Assembly (NCBI RefSeq): GCF_001444505.1
Contig: NZ_LNDJ01000074.1
Location: 1 to 64,000, forward strand
Length of the DNA: 64,000 nucleotides
Direction of reading: 5' to 3'
From: Psychrobacter piscatorii
GTDB taxonomy: Bacteria; Pseudomonadota; Gammaproteobacteria; Pseudomonadales; Moraxellaceae
Position 1 is the stretch's first letter, and each line of letters begins with the position of its first letter. Positions 36,122 to 44,429 of the stretch are shown piece after piece. The notes under the pieces were generated by a model, which worked only from the letters and a program-made list of their open reading frames with translations, was not told the DNA's origin and made no database searches. A program made the position numbers and the translations under genes.

Positions 36122-36475
36122 CTATAAATCAATCTTAATCTCAAGACTGTAATCTTGCCTTAAAAAATCAACCCATGCGACTATGAGCTTTTCAAAAACA
36201 CCTTTTTTGACAGTAGCTTTAAAGTCATTATTTTTTTCGTCATATATAGAGCATATCGTCACATTCTCACCGTCTATGACAACTTGCCAAGTCTCAGAAC
36301 TTATATCTAATATATTATTTCTTAAATTATCAAGCATGTTCTCTGAAGATTCGATATCTAGCTCTGATAAATAGTAGGACAGCATTCTCATTTCATTACT
36401 ATTATTTAAAGGACGACATGATGGTATTAGCCTATCCCATTCATCATTTTTAAAATAATAAAAAGCCATGCTCAT
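36122..36475 (-). CDS. small unrecognised protein, possible orphan immunity protein
   Basis: A 117-residue, acidic, soluble protein with no signal peptide or membrane helix. It has aromatic and acidic patches (FYYFKNDEWDRLIPSC, WQVVIDGENVTICSIYDE, WVDFLRQDYSLEIKIDL) of the kind common in bacterial immunity proteins, but I cannot name a family. AAGGA stands seven bases before the ATG, supporting a real gene. It is more AT-rich than its neighbours, which hints at acquisition. It is about 110 bp upstream of the SUKH-like gene on the same strand, so the two may be cotranscribed. Confidence 0.5.
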   Translation of the reverse strand: MSMAFYYFKNDEWDRLIPSCRPLNNSNEMRMLSYYLSELDIESSENMLDNLRNNILDISSETWQVVIDGENVTICSIYDEKNNDFKATVKKGVFEKLIVAWVDFLRQDYSLEIKIDL

Positions 36476-36643
36476 AACAAATCCTTCTTGATTAACTTCT
36501 TCTAAAATAACGGTTGCTTCAATTACAAAGAAGTTATCAGCTTTTATCCGAAATTTGTAGTACTGAACTACATATTGTCATTTACTGCCTTATTTATAGG
36601 GTATACCCCAAGGGAACCAACCATTTAACCCTTCAAACCTATT

Positions 36644-36760
36644 AACAGACTACTTGAAACAGACCGCTATCATGGAACTACTTATAACAGACTGGCGAAA
36701 CCAACAGACCTTGTTAGGCTTTTCTATTGTCCAGCCTGTGAGTAACAATACTCGCAGGCT
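36644..36760. repeat. AACAGAC repeats and a strong hairpin in a gene-free spacer
   Basis: The 338-bp gap 36476-36813 has no gene. AACAGAC occurs four times (36644, 36658, 36686, 36703), and a 17-base segment at 36649 recurs at 36677 with 14 of 17 bases the same. A 12-bp hairpin AGCCTGTGAGTA / TACTCGCAGGCT with an ACAA loop (one G-T pair) lies at 36733-36760 without a T-run. It may be a decayed repeat element or a structured RNA; no function is assigned. Confidence 0.5.
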
Positions 36761-36813
36761 ACAGTATCAGCGATAAACGGTTATATAGAAAGCATCGCGA
36801 TCCAGTACTTTAT

Positions 36814-37281
36814 TTAACCAAATACTCGCCACAATATCCAAAATATACCTATCATCAAGACAGCGATAACGAGTAATCGTTTTAGCCAATAAGGAAGCAA
36901 AGGTTTCTTATAGCCCAAGTCGTTCAGCTGACCATCAACACCATCTTGCAAGCTCTTAAATCCTTGGCTTTGCTTGGTGGTTTTGACGCGATTTTTTACC
37001 AATGGTCCAGGCCCGTCATCGATCTCTTGCTCTCTATCGAAGCTAATGGCCTGATTGGGGATACCTTGTTTGCTAGCGATGGTATTGAGCTTTTGCTGTT
37101 GTTTTACTTTGAGTGCAGTCTCATAGGCATCAATCCTAGTTTTGGCTTCATCCATACTGATGTTTTCGTCTGCCGCCAACGTTTTGATGGCCATCACCAA
37201 GTTGTTTTTTTCGACCATCATAATGACGTCTTTTGGCAACTTTGTACTGACCGGCTTTTTGCTAGGGTCGGGGTTAAACAT
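36814..37281 (-). CDS. C-tail-anchored protein with an L7/L12-like helical segment
   Basis: A 155-residue protein of unknown function. Residues about 15-55 (DVIMMVEKNNLVMAIKTL through MDEAKTRIDAYE) resemble the ribosomal L7/L12 C-terminal-like motif found in assorted small bacterial proteins. A polar linker follows and one membrane helix lies near the C-terminus (LKRLLVIAVLMIGIFWILW), so it is probably tail-anchored facing the cytoplasm. The ATG at 37281 has AAGGA six bases upstream; an upstream in-frame start at 37338 is rejected. A 20-bp tandem duplication lies about 60 bp upstream. Domain resemblance is weak. Confidence 0.65.
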   Translation of the reverse strand: MFNPDPSKKPVSTKLPKDVIMMVEKNNLVMAIKTLAADENISMDEAKTRIDAYETALKVKQQQKLNTIASKQGIPNQAISFDREQEIDDGPGPLVKNRVKTTKQSQGFKSLQDGVDGQLNDLGYKKPLLPYWLKRLLVIAVLMIGIFWILWRVFG

Positions 37282-37340
37282 GGCTGTCCTTATTACGGCG
37301 TATGCGTGTGAATGAGTAGTCGCGTTTATTATAACCATTT

Positions 37341-37379
37341 TACATACAGAGTATTCAAGTTACACACAGAGTATTCAAG
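37341..37379. repeat. 20-bp tandem duplication upstream of the tail-anchored protein gene
   Basis: TACATACAGAGTATTCAAG and TACACACAGAGTATTCAAG follow each other with a one-base joint (period 20, one mismatch in 19). It lies between the ppa terminator and the start of the minus-strand gene, so it may touch that gene's promoter. Confidence 0.8.
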
Positions 37380-37381
37380 CA

Positions 37382-37418
37382 AAAAAATACCGCGATCACA
37401 TTGCGATCGCGGTATTTT
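37382..37418 (-). terminator. intrinsic terminator after ppa
   Basis: AAAATACCGCGATC pairs with GATCGCGGTATTTT around a nine-base loop; on the minus strand it ends in a run of T. It lies about 40 bp after the ppa stop. Confidence 0.9.
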
Positions 37419-37459
37419 GGTATTTATCTATGATTAGCATTTATGCCAATTTTGATAAA

Positions 37460-37990
37460 TTATAGGTCTTTCCAGCGTTGGATAGATTCTTTGATGACTT
37501 CTTTGGCTTCGCTCACATCACCCCAAGATTCAACCACAGTAGTGCCCGCTTTTTTCAGGTCTTTATAGTGGCTGAAATGGAACTCTAGTTGGTTGATTAA
37601 CTGCTTTGGTAAGTCTTCTAGGCTGTTGTAAGCATTACCTGTGTCACGGTCATCAGCAGGTACAACAACGATCTTGTCATCGACTTCGCCATCATCAACA
37701 AACTTCATGACACCGATGACTTTTGCTTTTAGGAAAATGCCAGTCGGTAGTGGCTGCTCAGTCAAAATCAATGCATCTAGCTCATCACCATCTTCGTCAA
37801 GCGTTTGCGGGATGAAACCATAGTTACACGGCTTAGCAAAAATCTGTGGATCAATACGATCAAGCTCAAATACGGCCAATTCGCGATTCCACTCAATTTT
37901 ATGACTGCTACCAGTTGGGATCTCTACGACTACGTTGATGATACCGCCGTCTACGTCGCCTGCGTCCAAAATTTTATTAAAATCTGCCAT
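37460..37990 (-). CDS. ppa: inorganic pyrophosphatase (family I)
   Basis: A 176-residue soluble hydrolase that splits PPi to phosphate and so drives biosynthetic reactions. The signature DGDELDALIL carries the metal-binding aspartates; EIPTGSSHKIEW at the front, NYGFIPQTL and the VVPADDRDTG segment complete the site. The ATG at 37990 has GGAG six bases upstream, so the start four codons earlier is not used. Length matches bacterial hexameric enzymes. A terminator follows; lipB lies upstream on the same strand after a spacer of about 190 bp. Confidence 0.95.
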   Translation of the reverse strand: MADFNKILDAGDVDGGIINVVVEIPTGSSHKIEWNRELAVFELDRIDPQIFAKPCNYGFIPQTLDEDGDELDALILTEQPLPTGIFLKAKVIGVMKFVDDGEVDDKIVVVPADDRDTGNAYNSLEDLPKQLINQLEFHFSHYKDLKKAGTTVVESWGDVSEAKEVIKESIQRWKDL

Positions 37991-38183
37991 GAAATACTCC
38001 AATTTGCTTTTGTTTTAGAGGTTTGAATGATTGATGTAGCTGGGGATACTGCAAAATCTTTGCCGCACCCGATTTGTACTGGGTGCGATTATAACAAGTT
38101 TGGTCTAAATTTTCTCTTAATGCTTAAGTCTAAGCGTGCAAGATATTATGCAAAAAAAGATTATGCAAAAATGGACTCAAAAC

Positions 38184-39041
38184 TCACTTTGGCGCTATTG
38201 CTCGTAATTCAATCAGTCCAGCATGACGCTTGGCGATATTATCGATAAGTTTTTGAGTAACTATCTTGTAGTTTAATGCGTCGCTGATTTGTTGAGTCGT
38301 TTGTGTTTCTGACTCTTTTTGCTCCGAATCTATCTGCATGGCCACAAAATCAGACAAGCGCAACATCTGCATCCCCGCATAACCGCAAGGATTGATAGCA
38401 TTAAATGCTGACAAATCACAATCTAAGTTAATTGCGATACCATGATAGCTAAAGCCATGCTTAATCTTGAAACCCAACGACGCTATTTTTCCAAGCATAA
38501 TCTTATTATCAAGAGATTTGTCATCTAGCGAGTTGCTATTAGCATTGCTACTGTCATACGCTACAGTGGGGTCAGAATACATATAAACGCCAGGTGCATC
38601 ACGGCGAGCATGGGCGCTGATATGCTCACTGCTAGCAGATGCTGAGTGACGCAGACAATCATTTACCACATCCTCTATCGCCTGCTCAGCGTGGGAGACC
38701 AGATGGCGTACACTCCAGCCCAAACTGTTTAAGTCAAACAACCAGTAAAGTACCAGCTGTCCGTGACCATGCCAAGTTACCTGACCACCGCGGTCGGTCT
38801 TGATGATAGGCGTGTCGGTGCGCTGCAATATGTGTTCTTCTTTGCCTGCTTGTCCAAGCGTATAAACATCGTTGTGATCAACGATCCATAACTCATCAGG
38901 CGTGCGCAGTCCTTGCTGTTTTTTTAGATCGATACGTTCGAGAGTACGTGACAGCATGGCATCGAGAGTGGGAACATAATCGGCTGCTGACAGAGATTTA
39001 CTGATCAGCATGTCATTGAGCGGTTGTGTGTCGTTTTGCAT
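38184..39041 (-). CDS. lipB: octanoyltransferase LipB
   Basis: A 285-residue enzyme that moves octanoyl groups from ACP to lipoyl domains. Seen: TDRGGQVTWHGHGQLVLY, the catalytic Lys in MLGKIASLGFKI, the GFSYHGIAINLDCDLSAF block and the catalytic Cys in INPCGYAG. E. coli LipB is 213 residues; here an insertion of about 45 residues (SSEHISAHARR through SNSLDDKSLDNK) breaks the chain ahead of the catalytic Lys, and the C-terminus is longer. The motifs are all intact, so the protein should be active. The Shine-Dalgarno is weak. lipA is not adjacent. Confidence 0.92.
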   Translation of the reverse strand: MQNDTQPLNDMLISKSLSAADYVPTLDAMLSRTLERIDLKKQQGLRTPDELWIVDHNDVYTLGQAGKEEHILQRTDTPIIKTDRGGQVTWHGHGQLVLYWLFDLNSLGWSVRHLVSHAEQAIEDVVNDCLRHSASASSEHISAHARRDAPGVYMYSDPTVAYDSSNANSNSLDDKSLDNKIMLGKIASLGFKIKHGFSYHGIAINLDCDLSAFNAINPCGYAGMQMLRLSDFVAMQIDSEQKESETQTTQQISDALNYKIVTQKLIDNIAKRHAGLIELRAIAPK

Positions 39042-39436
39042 GAGCGTGTCTGTCTTATGATTGTCCAGTGTAAAGGCGGAGGATGCCGATGGCTAGTGTA
39101 GCAGTTTTGGCAGGTATCGCTCAAAGTTTATATGCTATCACGCAGTCTAAAAGACAGTTAAATACTAAGGGTGAAAAGTCATGAAGGATCCATAAAAATA
39201 TTTATATATCATTGAGTTAGCTGATAGGTAGACAACACTAGTACAGACGCACTAGTCAACCAAAGAAGCTGTTCATTGCGCAGTCAATGCGCTACATTAA
39301 AGTTTGATAAGCAAAACCGAATAAAATGTACGGTCAGGGCATATAACGGATGCGCGCGTCTGACTAACAAAGCAACACCATAATTCAATAAACATAGTGA
39401 CCATGTGACATCATATGAGCACGACAAGGAAGATAA
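39042..39436. other. divergent spacer between lipB and the aldehyde dehydrogenase
   Basis: 395 bp with no gene recognised. Promoters for both flanking genes must lie here. Two ACTAGT hexamers sit 14 bp apart at about 39238 and 39252; this is the only repeat noted. A minus-strand open frame at 39284-39553 overlaps the dehydrogenase start and is not convincing. Confidence 0.4.
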
Positions 39437-40921
39437 ATGACAGATAGCAACCAACACGCCCATGAGCAGGCGCCAACCGATGCAGGTTTTGTGCTGCAGC
39501 GTATGCCTGAAGCGTTGAGTATCGCAAAAACCATCGATGAGATGAAATCTCAATTCTCACGCCTGCAAACATTGAGCCGTACGCGGCCGATCAATGACTG
39601 GGGCACTCGTGAGACCCAGCTGGATAATCTGGAGGTGATGTTGAGCGACAATCAAGAAAGCTTTGCAAAAGCAATCAGCGCAGACTTTGGGTATCGTAGC
39701 CAATCAGAGACTCAGTTTGCTGAGTTGTTTCCAAGCTTTACGGGTATCAGTCATGCCAAAAAGCACGGCAAAAAGTGGATGAAAACGTATCGTGCGCCTA
39801 TTTCACCCCTATATATGCCCGCTCACAACGAGATTCAGCCGCAGCCATTGGGGGTGGTCGGTATCATGGTGCCGTGGAATTATCCTTTATTTTTGGCAAT
39901 TGGTCCGATGATTGATGCAATCACCGCGGGCAACCGGGTCATGGTCAAAATGAGCGAAGCTGCGCCGCAGTTTGCGCAGACATTTGCTGATGCCATTTCT
40001 CGTTATTTTTCGCCAGATATGATCTGCGTGGTACTGGGCGAGGTTGATATTGCTGCTGCCTTTAGTGAGTTGCCATTTGACCACTTGCTATACACGGGTT
40101 CGACTGCTGTAGGCAAAAAGGTAATGGCTGCCGCTGCGCCTAACTTGACACCAGTGACGCTTGAGCTTGGCGGTAAGTCACCAGTGATTGTATTGGATGA
40201 TGCCAATCTAGAGTCGGTGGTCAACCGTGTCATGATGGGTAAAACACTAAATGCAGGTCAGACTTGTATTGCCCCAGATTATGTATTGGTTCAACGTCAA
40301 TATCATGACCAGTTTATCCACTTGGCAAAAGAGTGGATGGCCAAGCACTATCCCAATATCGAAAACAATCCAGACTATTCACGCATTATCAATGGTGAGC
40401 AGTTTAAACGGGTCAAGGGTTACCTAGACGCGCTAACAGGTGTTGAGATACACGCACTTACTGCAGTTGAGCCCAATATCGAAACGCGTCTAATGCCACC
40501 TGTGATTGTGAGCGAGCCTGCGCCTGATAGCGATCTGATGCAAAATGAGATTTTTGCTCCGATTTTGCCGCTGATGCATTATGAGACACTCGAAGATGCA
40601 ATTTATTTTGTGAACTCGCGTCCACGGCCGCTGGCGCTATATGTCTTTAGTGACAACTATAGCAGCATCGAAAACGTGCGTAACAATACAGTCTCTGGCG
40701 GTCTATGTATCAATGAAGTGATCATGCATGTCGCCCAGCATGACTTACCGTTTGGTGGGGTCGGTGACTCTGGTACAGGCGCATACCATGGCAAAGCAGG
40801 CTTTGAGCGCTTGAGCCATATGAAACCTATCTTTGTACAGACCAAGCTAAATGGTCTCAATTTCTTATTGCCGCCTTATGGTGGACTGTTTAAAAAGGCG
40901 ATGGCATTGTTTTTGAAATAA
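39437..40921 (+). CDS. aldehyde dehydrogenase (coniferyl-aldehyde-dehydrogenase type)
   Basis: A 494-residue NAD(P)-dependent aldehyde dehydrogenase. Catalytic Cys277 (NAGQTCIAPDY) and Glu243 (TLELGGKSP) are present, along with PWNYPLFLAIGP and the YTGSTAVGKKV cofactor loop. The sequence is most like the CALDH/class 3-related branch acting on aromatic or fatty aldehydes; the C-terminus is hydrophobic (LNGLNFLLPPYGGLFKKAMALFL), suggesting membrane association as in fatty aldehyde dehydrogenases. AAGGAAG precedes the ATG. It could clear fatty aldehydes made by the nearby Acr1-like enzyme, which is inference. Monocistronic, with a terminator. Confidence 0.88.
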   Translation: MTDSNQHAHEQAPTDAGFVLQRMPEALSIAKTIDEMKSQFSRLQTLSRTRPINDWGTRETQLDNLEVMLSDNQESFAKAISADFGYRSQSETQFAELFPSFTGISHAKKHGKKWMKTYRAPISPLYMPAHNEIQPQPLGVVGIMVPWNYPLFLAIGPMIDAITAGNRVMVKMSEAAPQFAQTFADAISRYFSPDMICVVLGEVDIAAAFSELPFDHLLYTGSTAVGKKVMAAAAPNLTPVTLELGGKSPVIVLDDANLESVVNRVMMGKTLNAGQTCIAPDYVLVQRQYHDQFIHLAKEWMAKHYPNIENNPDYSRIINGEQFKRVKGYLDALTGVEIHALTAVEPNIETRLMPPVIVSEPAPDSDLMQNEIFAPILPLMHYETLEDAIYFVNSRPRPLALYVFSDNYSSIENVRNNTVSGGLCINEVIMHVAQHDLPFGGVGDSGTGAYHGKAGFERLSHMKPIFVQTKLNGLNFLLPPYGGLFKKAMALFLK

Positions 40922-40982
40922 TTGCTCTATGGGAGTTATTCAAAAATTGATTTTGAACTCTCTTCATTCGATACCTATATCT

Positions 40983-41013
40983 ATAGCATCTATCAAAATA
41001 GGTGCTATTTTTT
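40983..41013 (+). terminator. intrinsic terminator after the aldehyde dehydrogenase
   Basis: ATAGCATCTAT pairs with ATAGGTGCTAT around a CAAA loop (one G-T pair), then seven T. The rest of the 346-bp gap to 41267 shows only a TATCAATGATA palindrome at 41051-41061. Confidence 0.85.
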
Positions 41014-41267
41014 TGTCTAAAAAATCAAAGGTTAGCATTGGGAAAAGCGTTATCAATGATAGCGTTATATCTGCATGGCATGAGGTTTAACCATCTCAGC
41101 AATCGACAAATAAGCATTTGTTATTACTCCTATAAGTCGCTACACTTTGTAGTAAGTTTAAACAACAGTGAATGATTCATAGATGTTGTGAGTCAATATG
41201 ACATCGTGATGCTCTGTGGTTGTGATACTTCTTTCATGCCAGTACAAAAAGATAAATAGGACAGAAC

Positions 41268-43199
41268 ATGCGCCAATGGATTGCATTAAGCTTACTGTGT
41301 ATGAGCGCGTTGTTGCTGCCTTTATCAGCATCCGCAGCTTGTGAGTCACCGATCAAGTTTGGCGCACTGACGTGGGAGAGCGGACAGTTTACCTCTGGGG
41401 TACTTAAATATATTGCTGAAGAGGGTTACGGTTGTACGGTAGAAGAAGTGCCAGGGGCAGGACCTGCGCTTGAGACCGCATTGTCTCAAAACGATATTCA
41501 GATCATCGGTGAGCAGTGGATTGGACGCTCACCAATCATGGAAAATGCCATCGAGCAGAACAAAGTGGCCGTCATTGGCGATACACTCAAAGGCGGTGCG
41601 ACCCAAGGGTGGTATGTCCCAAAATATGTATTAGAAGAAAACCCAGGGCTACGTCGTTATCAAGACTTGCCCAAATATGCTGATCTATTCAAAGACCCTG
41701 AAGATCCGAGCAAATCTCGCTTTATGAACTGTCCCTCTGGCTGGACCTGTGAGATTTTTAATACGCGTCTGTTAAAAAATACGGGGCTTGATAGTATTTT
41801 TAACAATGCTCATCCCGGTACGGGCGCTGCGCTCGATGCCGAAATCGCCTCTGCTTTTGAGCAGCATAAGCCGCTATTGTTTTACTACTGGCAACCCACG
41901 GGCCTAATGGCAAAGTATGATTTTGCTGCTTTAGAGTTCCCAGATCACAAAGATGCCTGCTGGCAAGACCTATTACTCGCTGACGGTACATCTGATTGCG
42001 TATCAGGCTTTCCCGTATCGCCGCTAGGTATTGCCGTATCTACCCCATTTATCGAATCTAACCCTGAGCTGGCAGAGGTCTTCAAAAAGATACAGTTTAC
42101 GCCTGATGAGCTGAACGGCGCTATCTTGGAGATGAGTGAGGGTAAGCGTAGTGGCGATGAGCAGGCGTTGGTATTTTTGCGTGATAACCCAGACGTTTGG
42201 CGCGGTTGGTTGTCTGAGGAAGCTGCTACCAATCTTGCGACTAAGCTCGGCATTAGCTTAAACGGTGCTGCTATCACTGCTGATACAGCTGCCTCTCGTA
42301 GTGATCAGTCAGCACTTTCATCCAGCTTTCCTTCGTGGTCGCTTGAGACCCCGCTCAACAATGCCTTATCAAGCGTCGTCCAAAACTACGGAGACGTATT
42401 TCGCACTATTAGCACGGTGACACTTACGTACTTGCTCTTACCCATTGAGCGATTATTAACGATTATTCCGCCTTGGCTGATTATCGCCTTGGTGGCTGTA
42501 TTGGCGTGGTTTGGTGTACGCAAGATTTGGTTTGCGCTGGCATGCGGCGCGGGGCTGTTTTTGATTGGTGCTTTTGGGTTATGGGGCGCGCTGATTGATA
42601 CCTTAGCGTTACTCATCGTGTCAGTATTGGTCACGGTGGTGATCGGAATTCCTATCGGTATTGCCATGTCGGGTAGCAAGCTGCTACGCAAGATTGTGAC
42701 GCCAGTACTTGATGTGATGCAGACGATGCCAAGCTTTGTGTATCTTATACCCGTGTTGATGCTATTTGGTATTGGTAAAGTGCCTGCGTTATTTGCCACG
42801 GTTATCTATGCGTTGCCGCCACTGATTCGTCTGACAACGCTGGGTATTACGCAAGTTAATCATGAAATGGTCGAAGCAGGACGCTCTTTTGGTAGTACGC
42901 ATTTACAGCTACTCATTTGGATTAAACTGCCACAGGCGTTGCCTAGTATCATGGCTGGTATTAATCAGGCGGTCATGATGTCACTTGCGATGGTGGTGCT
43001 GGCCTCGATGATTGGGGCACCGGGTCTTGGTGAAGATGTATTGCAATCTATCCAAACCCTCAATATCGGGCAAGGCTTACAAGCAGGTACGGCGATCGTT
43101 ATCGTTGCCATTATCATTGACCGCATTACTCAAGCCTTTGGTCAAGGAAAGCGTGCTCGTCAAAAAACGATCAAAGCAGGCAGGCGTCCGATTGGGTAG
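41268..43199 (+). CDS. glycine betaine/proline-type ABC importer, substrate-binding protein fused to permease
   Basis: A 643-residue fusion. Residues 1-23 are a signal peptide (ALSLLCMSALLLPLSASA). A type II OpuAC/ProX-like binding domain covers about 24-340 (CESPIKFGALTWESGQF at its start). A linker follows, then the ProW-like permease from about 385 to the end, with the EAA-like loop EAGRSFGSTHLQLLIWIKLPQALP. In this order the binding domain leads, the reverse of lactococcal OpuABC, where it trails the permease. It should import betaine, choline or similar osmolytes together with the ATPase just downstream. AGGACAG precedes the ATG. Ligand is not determined. Confidence 0.9.
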   Translation: MRQWIALSLLCMSALLLPLSASAACESPIKFGALTWESGQFTSGVLKYIAEEGYGCTVEEVPGAGPALETALSQNDIQIIGEQWIGRSPIMENAIEQNKVAVIGDTLKGGATQGWYVPKYVLEENPGLRRYQDLPKYADLFKDPEDPSKSRFMNCPSGWTCEIFNTRLLKNTGLDSIFNNAHPGTGAALDAEIASAFEQHKPLLFYYWQPTGLMAKYDFAALEFPDHKDACWQDLLLADGTSDCVSGFPVSPLGIAVSTPFIESNPELAEVFKKIQFTPDELNGAILEMSEGKRSGDEQALVFLRDNPDVWRGWLSEEAATNLATKLGISLNGAAITADTAASRSDQSALSSSFPSWSLETPLNNALSSVVQNYGDVFRTISTVTLTYLLLPIERLLTIIPPWLIIALVAVLAWFGVRKIWFALACGAGLFLIGAFGLWGALIDTLALLIVSVLVTVVIGIPIGIAMSGSKLLRKIVTPVLDVMQTMPSFVYLIPVLMLFGIGKVPALFATVIYALPPLIRLTTLGITQVNHEMVEAGRSFGSTHLQLLIWIKLPQALPSIMAGINQAVMMSLAMVVLASMIGAPGLGEDVLQSIQTLNIGQGLQAGTAIVIVAIIIDRITQAFGQGKRARQKTIKAGRRPIG

Positions 43200-43263
43200 A
43201 AACTTGTCCAATAGTCAATGAGTAAAGCCAGCATAAAAAATCAGGCAAATAGCGAGAGTCACG

Positions 43264-44157
43264 ATGAATCATATCCAGCTAAAAAATATCAGTAAAATCT
43301 ATAATGCCAATAGCACGCAAGCCCAGTCTGCAATGGCGTTACTGGCTGAGGGTATGGATAGCGTTGCAGTTAAAGAACAAACCGGCTACTCGGTGGGGCT
43401 CTACGATATCAACTTGAATATCAAAGCAGGCGAGCTACATTGCATCATGGGGTTGTCAGGCTCTGGCAAGTCGACCTTGATACGTCATCTCAATCGCTTG
43501 ATTGATCCAACCAGCGGGGAGATATGGGTTAACACGACGGTCAATACCAAAACGCACGCCAAGGATAATACTCAGGCAAACACTGCGCCAGTAGACGAAA
43601 GCTCATCTAACGCTATCAATATTTTGGAGCTCAATGATAAACAATTGCAGCACTACCGCCAGCAGACAGTCAGCATGGTTTTTCAGCATTTCGGCTTAGT
43701 TCCGCACATGACGGTGATTCAAAACGTCGCTTATGGTCTGCGTGTCCGTAAGATGAGTGTGAGCGAACGCCATGAGATCGCGCGTTATTGGCTCAATGAA
43801 GTGGGGCTGACCAACCTAGAGCACAGTTATCCCGACGAGCTATCAGGCGGGATGCAGCAGCGTGTTGGGCTGGCTCGTGCGCTAGCAACGGACAATCCCA
43901 TCTTATTGATGGATGAGGCATTCTCTGCGCTTGATCCACTCATCCGCGCCCAGTTGCAGGATCAACTGCTTGCATTGCAAGATCGACTCAATAAAACCAT
44001 TGTTTTTATCACCCATGATATTGATGAGGCAGTCAAAGTCGGTCAGCGCATCAGTATCCTAAATGGTGGACGCTTAATACAGACTGGAACGCCAAGCGAC
44101 TTACGGCACAATCCTGCCGATGACTATGTCGAGCAATTTATGAGTGCCAAAGCTTAA
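43264..44157 (+). CDS. glycine betaine/proline-type ABC transporter ATP-binding protein
   Basis: A 297-residue ATPase of the ProV/OpuAA type. Walker A is GLSGSGKST, Q-loop in VFQHFGLVPHM, signature LSGGMQQRVGLARAL, Walker B ILLMDEAFSALDP and the H-loop ITHDIDEAV. A family-specific N-terminal helix region precedes Walker A. An unusual N/T-rich insert (NTKTHAKDNTQANTAP) lies between Walker A and the Q-loop. The C-terminal CBS domains of ProV/OpuAA, which sense ionic strength, are missing. It follows the fused binding/permease gene by 64 bp and completes the importer. Confidence 0.93.
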   Translation: MNHIQLKNISKIYNANSTQAQSAMALLAEGMDSVAVKEQTGYSVGLYDINLNIKAGELHCIMGLSGSGKSTLIRHLNRLIDPTSGEIWVNTTVNTKTHAKDNTQANTAPVDESSSNAINILELNDKQLQHYRQQTVSMVFQHFGLVPHMTVIQNVAYGLRVRKMSVSERHEIARYWLNEVGLTNLEHSYPDELSGGMQQRVGLARALATDNPILLMDEAFSALDPLIRAQLQDQLLALQDRLNKTIVFITHDIDEAVKVGQRISILNGGRLIQTGTPSDLRHNPADDYVEQFMSAKA

Positions 44158-44429
44158 TTGGTACTGATGAGGGTGTCAGACACTTCTCTATCAGCACTCT
44201 TACTACCCTGTTAAATAAGTGTAGCTATCGACAGCTTACTATTAAAGTAGGCTCCAATAGCGTTGTATACTATTAAGACAAACTAATGCGTCTCAATAAT
44301 CCGAATCACTGTCTCTCCACCATTTTTCAAAGTCTTATCTCTTTAACTTGAGTTCCCTCATAATAGAATTTTGAGCTATTTATCGCTCATGGTTGCCAAA
44401 ACTCGTACCATCCGTAACAAGGACACGTC

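Noticed and set aside
39284-39553. 89-residue minus-strand frame before the aldehyde dehydrogenase
   Set aside because: It overlaps the dehydrogenase start on the opposite strand, has an unlikely composition and no Shine-Dalgarno.
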